Source: Paenibacillus sp. MAHUQ-63 (lineage in GTDB: Bacteria; Bacillota; Bacilli; Paenibacillales; NBRC-103111). Taken from it: DNA of 64,000 nt. The notes beneath the pieces were generated by a model, which made no database searches, was not told the DNA's origin, and worked only from the letters and a program-made list of their open reading frames with translations. The translations under genes were made by a program, and so were the position numbers. The stretch spans positions 1,485,146 through 1,549,145 of the forward strand of contig NZ_JARADB010000002.1 of assembly GCF_028765165.1 (NCBI RefSeq), given 5' to 3'. How positions within the stretch are numbered: position 1 is the stretch's first letter; the number at the start of each line of letters is the position of its first letter. Positions 8,428 to 17,014 of the stretch are shown here, piece after piece.

Positions 8428-9693
8428 ATGAAAACGACCTTGCTGTACGGAAAAGGAACATTATCGATAGAAGTGCCGGACCGTTCGACGATCATCGAAC
8501 CGAATCATTTGGATGGTTTGCCAGAAGAGAAACAAGCCGTTCAACAGGCGCTGCGAAACCCGATCGGTCTGCCGCCCTTGGCGGACATGGTCAAATCTAC
8601 AGACAAAGTCGCGATTGTGATCAGCGATATTACGCGGCCAACGCCTAATGAGAAGCTGGTGCCATGGATCATGGAGGAACTAGCTCATGTGCCCGAAGCA
8701 AACTTCGTGATCATTAACGGCACGGGAACTCATCGCGATCAAACGGCAGAGGAATTTGTGCAGATGTTAGGTGCGCCGGTCGTTGACAGGATTCGGGTCA
8801 TCAATCACCATTGCCATAACCAAGATGAACTGGTGAATGTGGGCCGAAGTGAATTCGGATGTGACGTCTATTTAAACAAAGAGTATGTAGAGGCGGATTT
8901 CAGAATCGTGACAGGGTTCATTGAGCCGCATTTTTTTGCCGGTTTCTCCGGAGGACCGAAAGGGATTATGCCAGGCATTGCCGGTATTGAAACCATTTTA
9001 ACCTTTCATAACGCCCGAATGATCGGCGATCCCTTGTCAACATGGGGGAACATGGTGAACAATCCTCTGCAGAACATGACTCGGGAAGTGAACCGATTGT
9101 GCAAGCCTCATTTTATGCTTAATGTGACACTGAATAAATCGAAGGCCATTACGCAAGTTTTTGCCGGGGAGCTGTTTGAAGCCCATGATCGAGGATGCGC
9201 TTTCACCAAACAGCATGCGATGATTCCCGTTGAAAGCCGGTTCGATGTTGTCATTACGTCCAATTCAGGGTACCCATTGGACCAGAATCTATATCAGGCG
9301 GTCAAAGGGATGAGTGCGGCTCATCAAATCGTGAAAGAGGGCGGAACCATTATCTGTGCCTCCGAATGCTCGGATGGGATTCCGAACCACGGTAATTATG
9401 CGGAAATCTTACAATTAAGAAAAACGCCGCAAGAGATTCTCGATATGATCAATGACGGCAGCTTTCAGAAATTTGATCAATGGCAAGTTCAGAAACAAGC
9501 CGTCATCCAGGTTTGGGCCGATGTACATCTGTATTCTTCGCTGACGGATGAAGATGTCGAGAAGGCGATGCTGCACCCAACCCATAACATCGAAGCCACT
9601 TTGCAGCAATTGCTGAAGAAATATGGCAGCGAGATGAGCGTAGCCGTTCTGCCTTTAGGACCATTAACAATTCCTTATGTGAGGGGAGAATAA
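8428..9693 (+). CDS. larA: LarA-family nickel-pincer racemase (lactate racemase-like)
   Basis: A 421-residue enzyme of the LarA (DUF2088) family, which interconverts 2-hydroxyacids using a nickel-pincer nucleotide bound to a lysine. Key residues are in place: His102 in GTGTHR, His168 and Lys178 in EPHFFAGFSGGPK, and His194 in LTFHNARM. Each sits six residues before the Lactobacillus plantarum LarA positions His108, His174, Lys184 and His200, so the active site is complete. The substrate could be lactate or another hydroxyacid, because LarA homologues vary. No larB, larC or larE cofactor genes are present here. A TATAAT box at 8392-8397 probably marks the promoter. Confidence 0.85.
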   Translation: MKTTLLYGKGTLSIEVPDRSTIIEPNHLDGLPEEKQAVQQALRNPIGLPPLADMVKSTDKVAIVISDITRPTPNEKLVPWIMEELAHVPEANFVIINGTGTHRDQTAEEFVQMLGAPVVDRIRVINHHCHNQDELVNVGRSEFGCDVYLNKEYVEADFRIVTGFIEPHFFAGFSGGPKGIMPGIAGIETILTFHNARMIGDPLSTWGNMVNNPLQNMTREVNRLCKPHFMLNVTLNKSKAITQVFAGELFEAHDRGCAFTKQHAMIPVESRFDVVITSNSGYPLDQNLYQAVKGMSAAHQIVKEGGTIICASECSDGIPNHGNYAEILQLRKTPQEILDMINDGSFQKFDQWQVQKQAVIQVWADVHLYSSLTDEDVEKAMLHPTHNIEATLQQLLKKYGSEMSVAVLPLGPLTIPYVRGE

Positions 9694-9708
9694 AAATCCG
9701 TATAACTT

Positions 9709-9737
9709 TTGTTCACGCTGGAGGAATATGCTAATAT
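9709..9737 (+). promoter_or_regulatory. Promoter of the small ORF at 9808
   Basis: TTGTTC (9709-9714) and TAATAT (9732-9737) lie 17 bases apart. They sit upstream of the small ORF and downstream of the larA-like stop. Confidence 0.5.
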
Positions 9738-9807
9738 AGGGATAGGCAGATTCATACTCTGCGTATAGCGCACAGATTTCCAAAATATTCATTTGGGAGG
9801 TTGTAGT

Positions 9808-9969
9808 ATGGATGATTATTTCTTGGTTAAGGACGGTAGAATTGTCCGCTGGGACGGGCTTACACTAGGGGGAACCAAAATCCGGGCTGATGAGCTGATC
9901 GAATCTTTTGGACGCAGGGCGCTTGATGAAATTGAACAATATGGATTCTACACCATCAAGAAATCTTAA
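9808..9969 (+). CDS. Small hypothetical protein, 53 residues
   Basis: A short ORF beginning MDDYFLVKDG and ending FYTIKKS. It has a strong ribosome site (GGGAGG, 9795-9800) eight bases before ATG, its own promoter upstream and an intrinsic terminator 56 bases after its stop. These three signals together make it a likely real gene. The protein is charged and soluble, with a predicted beta start (YFLVKDGRIVRW) and a helix (ADELIESFGRRALDEIEQ). I do not recognise the family. Confidence 0.65.
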   Translation: MDDYFLVKDGRIVRWDGLTLGGTKIRADELIESFGRRALDEIEQYGFYTIKKS

Positions 9970-10025
9970 TTCGTCCCCCAATCATGCCTCTGTCGCGTGT
10001 CAGAGAATAGAAAACCCGCTAACAG

Positions 10026-10049
10026 ATCCCCGAAGCTTGGGGATTTTTT
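10026..10049 (+). terminator. Intrinsic terminator after the small ORF
   Basis: ATCCCC and GGGGAT pair around GAAGCTT, and six T bases follow. Confidence 0.8.
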
Positions 10050-10416
10050 ATTTGAATTAGAATCCTTGAAGAAACGATATGGAATTCCTCGGCAGTAAGA
10101 TAGCCTTGTTTCTTTTAATGGTGCCAGCTTCTGAAGCTGCCCGGCAAGGTGCAGTACCAACCCCCGCATGTCTTCATATAATAGTTCCCCCCACGGTATC
10201 CGTGCCATTAGCCAGGTACCACGAATACGGCAGCTCGTTCGCCGTAAATTAGTTTAGACAAGCTCTTCGACTTGTGAGGGGTTTCGAGAAAAAGTCCGCA
10301 GGGGCATGTGGAGAGCCGGCTACAAATCTTTTCTATCAATCTATGTTTTTATCCTAAAATGGTATATAATGTAACCCTTAACTTGTTTGTAATATGAAAA
10401 TTACAGGGGGCTTTCC
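10050..10416. other. Gene-free interval before the S9 peptidase
   Basis: No convincing gene is seen. A minus-strand open frame (9966-10208) lacks a ribosome site and runs through the terminator at 10026. Near the right end, TATAAT at 10365-10370 is a good -10 box for the peptidase gene, but its -35 is weak. AGGGGG at about 10406 is the ribosome site for ATG 10417. Confidence 0.5.
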
Positions 10417-12869
10417 ATGAAAATGGCATTACGCAAGAAAGCAGCATCGATCCTAGCTGCAGCTATGATCATACTCGCCGCTCTGCCGGCGTATGCGCAG
10501 GCAAGCAGCGAGGCAGATGCATACCCGGACGTTCCGCTGGAGCACTATGCCAGCGGGGCAATCGGCATCCTGAGCAAAAGGGCATCGTCGACGATGCGAA
10601 GATGGACGGTGGCTTTCATCCGGACGATGCGGTCACGCGAGGTGATGCAGCGATTTGGCTGCGCAATGCGCTTCATGCGGCGAAGCCTAAGGCTTTGAAC
10701 GGCTTTACGGATGTGCCGGCAACGAGTCCATACGCAGAAGCGGTGAACAGCTTGAAGGAGCTGAACATCGTCCAGGGAGACGGGGGGAAGTATGAGCCGG
10801 AATCGCCGCTGACGCGGGAGCAAATGGCCAGCCTGCTCGTTCGTGCTTTTAAGCTTAATAACAATGGGATACAGACTTGGCTGAAAGACGAGAATGCGAT
10901 TGGTATGGCTCATCGTGATGATGTTGTGAAGCTGAAGCAGCATTGGATCACGGAGCAGTTGACTTTCCAGCCAAAAGACCAGGTCACGCGAGCTCAGCTT
11001 GTTCTCTTTTTGTACCGTACGCTTAGTCAGCAAGAAGAATTCACGCAGGGTGCAGTTACTTTGGACGATTTTCTGCAACTGCCGGATAAAATTCAGCTGC
11101 GACTGTCGCCTGACAGCCAATCGATTGCCTACCTGCATCCGTGGGAAAATCGTATGAATCTGTACGTGCAAAAGCTCGGACAGTCCGAAAGCGTACGCCT
11201 TACTAGCTCCAAGGATGAAAATATTCAAAATATTTTTTGGGTGACAAATCAAATACTTGTGTACTCCGTAGATAGCGGCGGCTCCGAGAACACGCATATT
11301 CATGCAGTCCAAGTGGATGGATCGAACGATAGGGACTTAACGCCTTTTAAGAACGTAAAATCGGATTTGCTGGACATATGGCCGGCCAAAAATGAAAAGG
11401 ATTATGAGCTGCTCATTACGATGAACCGCCGCGATACGAAAGTGATGGACGTCGTGCGAATCAATTTGATGACAGGCGAACTCAACATGTATGTGCAGAA
11501 CCCCGGCAATGTAGAATATTGGGTCGCTGATAATTGGGGGCAAGTTCGCGCTGCGTTGGCTAGGGATGGCGAGAAGACAAGCCTGCTTTATCGTGAGGAC
11601 GATGAGAAGGAATTTGAAAAGATAGCGACATTCGATCGCAACGATACGTTCATCCCGGTCATGTTCACGTATGACAATAACCAGTTGTATGCTGCGTCAT
11701 CGGTTGCACGTAATACGGAAGCTCTAGTTCAGTATGATCCTGCTGCGAAAAAGGAAACCAATGTCCTCTATGTCAATGACGAGGTGGATATTAATAGTGT
11801 CAAATTCTCCTTCAAAAAGAAAGCAATCGTAGCGGTAAGCTATGAAACGGATGAGAAGCATAGGGTCTACTTGGACGAAGAGTTCAAATCGACCGCGCGC
11901 TCTATTGAGGATCAGTTACAAACCACTCGCTGGGATTTCGCCGGACCGATAGATAAGGATTTGGTACTTGTCCATACTTATAGTGATAAATCCTATGGCA
12001 GTTACTATTTATTCGATCAACGTACAGGCAAACTTGAAAAAATAACCGACGTTGCACCGAAGTTGAATGCCGACAAGTTATCCGATATGAAGCCAATCTC
12101 ATTCAAAAGCAGAGACGGCCTCACGATCCATGGCTATTTGACCTTGCCAAAAGGTGTTGCCGCGAATAAATTGCCGGTGATCGTACATCCGCATGGCGGT
12201 CCATGGACGCGCGATTCATGGGGCTATAACATGGATGTTCAACTGCTTGCGAACCAAGGTTATGCGGTGCTTCAATTAAATTACCGCGGATCAGATGGTT
12301 ACGGCAAAGTGTTCCTGCACGCTGGAGATAAACAATGGGGTGCCGCGATGCAAAACGATATCACCGACGGCGTGAACTGGCTGGTTCAGCGTGGGATTGC
12401 CGATCCGGAACGAATCGGGATTTACGGAGCGTCCTACGGCGGCTATGCAACGCTGGCTGGCATGACATTCACTCCTGATTTATATGCTGCAGGCGTAGAT
12501 GTAGTTGGTCCCTCGAATTTGTTGACATTTCTGAGCACAATGCCGCCGTACTGGGAATTGGGGCGTGCGCAAATGTATCTACAAGTTGGGGATCCGCTGA
12601 AAGATCGCAAGCTGCTCGAAGCTGCTTCACCGCTGCTCCATGCGGACAAGATCAAGTCGCCGCTTATGATTGTTCAAGGCGTGAACGACCCCCGCGTGAA
12701 ACAAGCGGAGTCGGACCAAATGGTTGCTGCGCTACGCAAGCTGGAAGTGGATGTGCCTTACATGCTGAAGTCCAATGAGGGGCACGGGTATTATAAGCTT
12801 GAAAATGAACGCGACTTTTACGAGGCACTCATACATTTTCTAAATACATATGTAAAAAACAAACAATAA
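10417..12869 (+). pseudogene. SLH-anchored S9 (prolyl oligopeptidase) peptidase, frameshifted
   Basis: The reading frame is broken. Frame one (from ATG 10417) encodes a signal peptide (cleavage after AYAQA) and the start of an SLH domain (AYPDVPLEHYASGAIGILSK). It then loses sense at the AAAA run at 10576-10579. Frame three continues the SLH domain (GIVDDAKMDGGFHPDDAVTR), then two more SLH-like repeats, a beta-propeller, and an S9 catalytic domain to 12869. Adding one A restores an 817-residue protein. The catalytic triad, counted from Met 10602, is Ser611 in YGASYGGY, Asp696 in VNDPR and His728 in NEGHGYY. The product would be a cell-wall-bound peptidase. The break may be a true mutation, homopolymer slippage or a sequencing error. 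Confidence 0.8.
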
Positions 12870-12874
12870 CGTTT

Positions 12875-12918
12875 AAAAGAGCCGGATCCACGCATCTATC
12901 GGGGATTTCGGCTCTTTT
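12875..12918. terminator. Terminator after the S9 peptidase
   Basis: AAAAGAGCCG at 12875-12884 and CGGCTCTTTT at 12909-12918 form a perfect 10-bp stem with T-rich ends. Confidence 0.8.
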
Positions 12919-12943
12919 CGCCTTATTCTTGACTCTGTAAGTG

Positions 12944-12972
12944 TTGAACCATGTGACGCCACCATGTAAGAT
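12944..12972 (+). promoter_or_regulatory. Promoter of the MFS gene
   Basis: TTGAAC (12944-12949) and TAAGAT (12967-12972) are 17 bases apart. The ATG at 13004 follows a short leader with AAAGGAAC. The -10 box lies inside the longer open frame from 12941, which supports the later start. Confidence 0.45.
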
Positions 12973-13003
12973 AAGAACATACAGCAAATGGAAAGGAACA
13001 GCT

Positions 13004-14320
13004 ATGTGGTCATATACGGTCGATTTATTCCGTGATTTATCTCCCGGCGTCAAACGATTTATCGCAACCGAGAGCCTATTTGGCATCGGCGCCGGCATTT
13101 TCAACTTGATCTTGAACTTGCATCTGCTGGACCTCGGCTTCTCCAAAGAGGACATCGGGCGCATCACCTCGCTGGGCGCGCTCACCGTGGGACTTACCAG
13201 TCTGCCGGCAGGTTTCGTCGTCAAATACTTAGGCCGCAAGACGATGCTTGTCATCGGCATGCTCCTGGCATGTCTGGCGCTGGTCATCTTCGGCTTCGGC
13301 AGCAGTGTCGGGATGGTTACCGCCGCACAGCTCATCTGGTCATTAAGCATTACGGCCATCGTGAATTCGGAAATTCAATTGATTTTCCAATATTGCCGTA
13401 CGAAAAAAGAAGAGACCAGCGCCTATTCACTCTTGTTTGCTATCTTTACTCTATTCACAGGCATAGGCACATGGCTGGGAGGTTATCTCCCGTTGTGGTT
13501 GCCAGGGGACAGTACGCTGTACCAATACGCCTTTTTCGTGGCCGGCGGCTGTTTGGGGCTCTCCGGTATTCTAAGAGGCTGGCTGCTCCCGTCTTTCAAC
13601 GAACAAGCGGAATCAGCCGGGAACAAGGGGGCTGCTGCTGTTCCTTCTAAGGAGCGGCAGAAGAAGACGCACGCCTATTCATTCATGATCCTGCTGGCGC
13701 TGCTGATCTTTAATTCCGGCTTCACCTTCGGTCTGCTGAGCCCATTCCTCAATGTGATCCTGAAATTCCGATTCGGGATGGAGGACAGCAGCATCTCCGG
13801 CCTTTTGGCGCTCTCAGGCGTGTTCTTTTTTATCGGTTCGCTGCTTGTGCCCTACATGTTGGAGAAAATGGGCAGCCGCAAAGCCTTCGTGCTCCTTTTT
13901 CTCTATAATAGTATTGTGGTAGGGTTGATGGCGATTAGCATGCCGGGGTCTGTCTTCGCCGTACTGCTTCTGATTCGCGGGACTGGGTTTACGATGCTGA
14001 ACAACTTGATGGACAGCGAATGCATGTCCGCCGTTGCCGAAGAAGACCGCAATATTTTCGCCGGGCTGCGGACCGTTTCGCGCAGTATCGGTAATACGAT
14101 TGCTTCTTACTGGGCGGGGTATATTTTGGCGGGGAACCATTATTCCCTTCCATTCTTGCTAACGTCGGGAGCGCTGTTGGCTGGGTTTGCCGTGTATGCA
14201 TGGTTCGTCCAAGATAAGCTGGGGCAGAGGTTGCAGGAGCAGACATGGGCCAAACGACGAAAAGGAAAGGGGAGAAGTGAGCCAAGGCCGCCTTATTCAC
14301 TTGAGACATTCATTTCATAA
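13004..14320 (+). CDS. MFS transporter
   Basis: A 438-residue carrier with about 12 transmembrane helices in two halves, joined by a cytoplasmic loop (about residues 195-220, EQAESAGNKGAAAVPSKERQ). The loop between helices 2 and 3 reads GFVVKYLGRKTMLVIG, the usual major-facilitator signature. It is probably a drug or metabolite exporter; the substrate is unknown. The open frame begins at 12941, but ATG 13004 (MWSYTVDLF) with AAAGGAAC upstream is preferred. The hybrid kinase gene starts 17 bases after the stop, so the two may be co-transcribed. Confidence 0.85.
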   Translation: MWSYTVDLFRDLSPGVKRFIATESLFGIGAGIFNLILNLHLLDLGFSKEDIGRITSLGALTVGLTSLPAGFVVKYLGRKTMLVIGMLLACLALVIFGFGSSVGMVTAAQLIWSLSITAIVNSEIQLIFQYCRTKKEETSAYSLLFAIFTLFTGIGTWLGGYLPLWLPGDSTLYQYAFFVAGGCLGLSGILRGWLLPSFNEQAESAGNKGAAAVPSKERQKKTHAYSFMILLALLIFNSGFTFGLLSPFLNVILKFRFGMEDSSISGLLALSGVFFFIGSLLVPYMLEKMGSRKAFVLLFLYNSIVVGLMAISMPGSVFAVLLLIRGTGFTMLNNLMDSECMSAVAEEDRNIFAGLRTVSRSIGNTIASYWAGYILAGNHYSLPFLLTSGALLAGFAVYAWFVQDKLGQRLQEQTWAKRRKGKGRSEPRPPYSLETFIS

Positions 14321-14336
14321 GAGGAGGAATGTGCGG

Positions 14337-16277
14337 ATGCAGAACTTGAAAATATTTGACCCCCAGGCGTTATTCAGACATTTATATGTAAGTGCGCCGA
14401 TTGGGATCGCTTTGATATCCTTAGACGGAAAATGGTTAAATGTGAACCCTGCGGTATGCAGGATTTTCGGCTATTCCGAAGATGAACTCATGAATATGAC
14501 GTTTGATGATATTCGACATCCGGATGATCGTGACCAGACCAGTCGTTTACTACGGGAGTTATTGGATGGCGTTATTCCTTCTTTTGAATTAGAGAATCGA
14601 TATTATCATAAAAATGGCCACATCGTTTGCACATCTGTACATGTCTCAATGGTTCATGACGAAAATGACGGAAAGCCTTTATATTTGATCAGCCAATTTA
14701 TCGATGTAACCAAGAGCAAGCAAGCTGAACTGAAACTGCAGGAAAGTATCGAGCGGTATACCTCGTTAAAGAAATATAACCACGATGCGATTATTTCTTT
14801 TGGTTTGGACGGCATGATCATCAATGGCAATAACAGGGCGCAGCAAATGACCGGATATCTCATTGAAGAGTTAATCGGGAGAGGGATCTCCAAATTAATC
14901 GGCGCAAGAAATGTGACCAAGTTGCTTATTGCTTTAAACGATCATGCAGCTATCGAACAAATTGAAAAAGACATCACGCACATTCAACACAAAGCGGGTC
15001 ATACCGTTGAAGTGCTAGTCACGCTAGCACCGATTATTATCCAGAACCAGATGATGGGCTTTTACATCATAGCCAAAGACATGACGGAACAAAAGAAGCT
15101 GTTGATTGAAAAAGAGGCGGCTGAGAAAACGAATAAAGCGAAGAGCGAGTTTCTAGCCATGATGAGCCATGAAATCCGCACGCCTATGAACGGGGTCATC
15201 GGTATGACCGATGTACTCTTAGAGACGGAATTGGATGAAGAGCAGACCGAGTATGTACATATTATTAAAAAAAGCGGCGTTACACTGCTCAAGATCATTA
15301 ACGATATTCTAGACTTCTCGAAAATTGAGTCCGGCAAGACAGAATTAGTGGAAGAACCTATGAATGTGCGGTCTATTCTGTATGAAACGCTTGACATCGT
15401 CATGTCGAAGGCGCTTGAGAAGAACCTGGAGATTATAACTTCCGTCAGTCCAAAGGTTCCTGACTTCATTTATGGAGATATGACGAAGTTAAGACAAATT
15501 CTGATGAATTTACTCAGCAATGCCATCAAATTCACGCCTAGCGGAGCGGTTTCGATTACGGTTGATCATGTCAGTGATGAAATGAATGAGGTGCGGCTTC
15601 AATTCGCAGTGAAGGATACCGGAATAGGTGTGCCTGAAGATAAAGTAGGTCATTTATTTGATCCCTTTTATCAGGTTGATCACTTTATGACTCGGAAGAC
15701 AGAGGGAACAGGCCTTGGATTAGCGATCTGTAAGAAGCTAGTTGAGCTCATGGGGGGCCAAATCTGGTATGAGGCGGCTTCCGGGGATCAAACAGGATCC
15801 ACGTTCTTCTTCACAGCGAACTTTAGGGTCCGCAACCAACCGGAATCTTCGTATACGGATAAATGGCACCAACAGGATGATCCTATCGAGAGTTCAACTG
15901 AACAATCCTTGAGAATTTTAATCGCAGAAGACAATGAGGTCAACCAACTTGTGTTAGCGAAAATGATAGAAAAACTAGGTCACAACACGACTATTGTGCA
16001 AAATGGAAATGAAGCCGTTGAAGCAGCTAAACGTTATCTATATGATCTCATTTTTATGGATATTCAGATGCCTTGTATGGATGGATTAACCGCTGCGAAG
16101 GTAATCAAAGAAACGGCGGCCGGCGCCGGCAAATGTCCGTGTATTGTGGCTGTGACCGCTCATGCCATGAAGGGCGATGATGAAAAATATCTAGCTGCGG
16201 GTATGGATGCTTATATAAGTAAGCCGGTCAGCATGGACGCTGTGGCTGATATTATCGGGAAGTTTGAAAAGAGATAA
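14337..16277 (+). CDS. Cytosolic hybrid histidine kinase (PAS-PAS-HisKA-HATPase-receiver)
   Basis: A 646-residue protein without transmembrane helices. Two PAS domains (about residues 10-130 and 135-260) are each followed by PAC-like segments. HisKA has the H-box SHEIRTPMNGVIGM, and HATPase_c has NLLSNAIKFT, KDTGIGVPED and GTGLGLAICKKL. A C-terminal receiver domain has the acidic pair in IAEDNEVN, the phosphoacceptor Asp in IFMDIQMP and Lys in YISKPVS. It would sense an internal cue such as redox state or a small ligand and pass phosphate to its own receiver. No partner phosphotransfer protein is adjacent. ATG 14337 is chosen because GAGGAGG ends nine bases before it; the open frame starts further upstream inside the MFS gene. 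Confidence 0.92.
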   Translation: MQNLKIFDPQALFRHLYVSAPIGIALISLDGKWLNVNPAVCRIFGYSEDELMNMTFDDIRHPDDRDQTSRLLRELLDGVIPSFELENRYYHKNGHIVCTSVHVSMVHDENDGKPLYLISQFIDVTKSKQAELKLQESIERYTSLKKYNHDAIISFGLDGMIINGNNRAQQMTGYLIEELIGRGISKLIGARNVTKLLIALNDHAAIEQIEKDITHIQHKAGHTVEVLVTLAPIIIQNQMMGFYIIAKDMTEQKKLLIEKEAAEKTNKAKSEFLAMMSHEIRTPMNGVIGMTDVLLETELDEEQTEYVHIIKKSGVTLLKIINDILDFSKIESGKTELVEEPMNVRSILYETLDIVMSKALEKNLEIITSVSPKVPDFIYGDMTKLRQILMNLLSNAIKFTPSGAVSITVDHVSDEMNEVRLQFAVKDTGIGVPEDKVGHLFDPFYQVDHFMTRKTEGTGLGLAICKKLVELMGGQIWYEAASGDQTGSTFFFTANFRVRNQPESSYTDKWHQQDDPIESSTEQSLRILIAEDNEVNQLVLAKMIEKLGHNTTIVQNGNEAVEAAKRYLYDLIFMDIQMPCMDGLTAAKVIKETAAGAGKCPCIVAVTAHAMKGDDEKYLAAGMDAYISKPVSMDAVADIIGKFEKR

Positions 16278-16324
16278 CAAAGTGATGAAGGAATAAAGAG
16301 ATAAAATAAAGGACGTGTGATGCA

Positions 16325-16930
16325 ATGAGAATGGCGTTTGTGTTATTCGACGGCATGACAAGCATGGATTTTATCGGGTTTTATGAAGCGATAACCTGGT
16401 TAGCCATCCTAAGGGCAAAAGAGAATGTATCCTGGACTTTTTGCGCCGATAAAGACGAAGTAACAGACGATAGAGGTCTACAAATGAGGGTAGACGAGGT
16501 GCTTCCCCATTTAGGTCGATATGATCTGGTTTTTATCCCAGGCGGCATGGCGACAAGGAAGCTTCGATTCGATGAGGTTTTTATGGGATGGATCCGGACT
16601 GCGGAGGCTGTTCCCTATAAGGTGTCCGTTTGTACAGGAGCTTTGCTTTTGGGGGCGGCTGGTTATCTGGAAGGCAAAAAAGCGACAACCAACTCGTCTG
16701 CTTACGAATTGTTGGCTCCTTATTGTATGGAAGTTGTGAAGGCGCGCGTAGTGAGGGATGGCAATGTCGTAACTGGAGGCGGTGTAACAGCAGCCATCGA
16801 TCTAGGTTTGTACGTGGCGGAATGGCTGACGAATTCGGACATAGCCCTTCAGATACAGAGAAAGCTGGAGTATCCTTATTATCAAGTTGGCTGTTTGAGT
16901 GACGTCTATATGGCATCAACAACGGAGTGA
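16325..16930 (+). CDS. DJ-1/PfpI family protein (isonitrile hydratase-like)
   Basis: A 201-residue protein of the class I glutamine-amidotransferase-like superfamily, DJ-1/PfpI branch. The nucleophile elbow is Cys103 in SVCTGALLLGAAG, preceded by IPGG at 71-74. The N-terminus FVLFDGMTSMDFIGFYEA, with Asp at about 15, and the TGGGVTAAIDLGLYV segment fit the isonitrile hydratase/AraC-associated subgroup. It is soluble, with a possible hydratase, glyoxalase or stress function. It lies 47 bases after the hybrid kinase and shares a terminator with the convergent gene. Confidence 0.88.
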   Translation: MRMAFVLFDGMTSMDFIGFYEAITWLAILRAKENVSWTFCADKDEVTDDRGLQMRVDEVLPHLGRYDLVFIPGGMATRKLRFDEVFMGWIRTAEAVPYKVSVCTGALLLGAAGYLEGKKATTNSSAYELLAPYCMEVVKARVVRDGNVVTGGGVTAAIDLGLYVAEWLTNSDIALQIQRKLEYPYYQVGCLSDVYMASTTE

Positions 16931-16964
16931 TCCGGTGGCAGCACACATCAAATCTTCGTAAAAA

Positions 16965-17007
16965 GGGCCTATCATCCAAAAGTGACTTTGGACGATAGGC
17001 CCCTTCT
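16965..17007. terminator. Bidirectional terminator between convergent genes
   Basis: A 16-bp arm at 16965-16980 pairs with 16987-17002 (one mismatch) around a 6-base loop. A-rich and T-rich flanks serve both directions. Confidence 0.75.
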
Positions 17008-17014
17008 TTGCGAT

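Noticed and set aside
9966..10208. Minus-strand open frame of 80 codons
   Set aside because: No ribosome site, it runs through the terminator of the small ORF on the other strand, and the sequence matches no family I know.
14187..14336. N-terminal extension of the hybrid kinase into the MFS gene
   Set aside because: It reads the MFS gene in another frame; ATG 14337 has a strong ribosome site and starts just before the first PAS domain.
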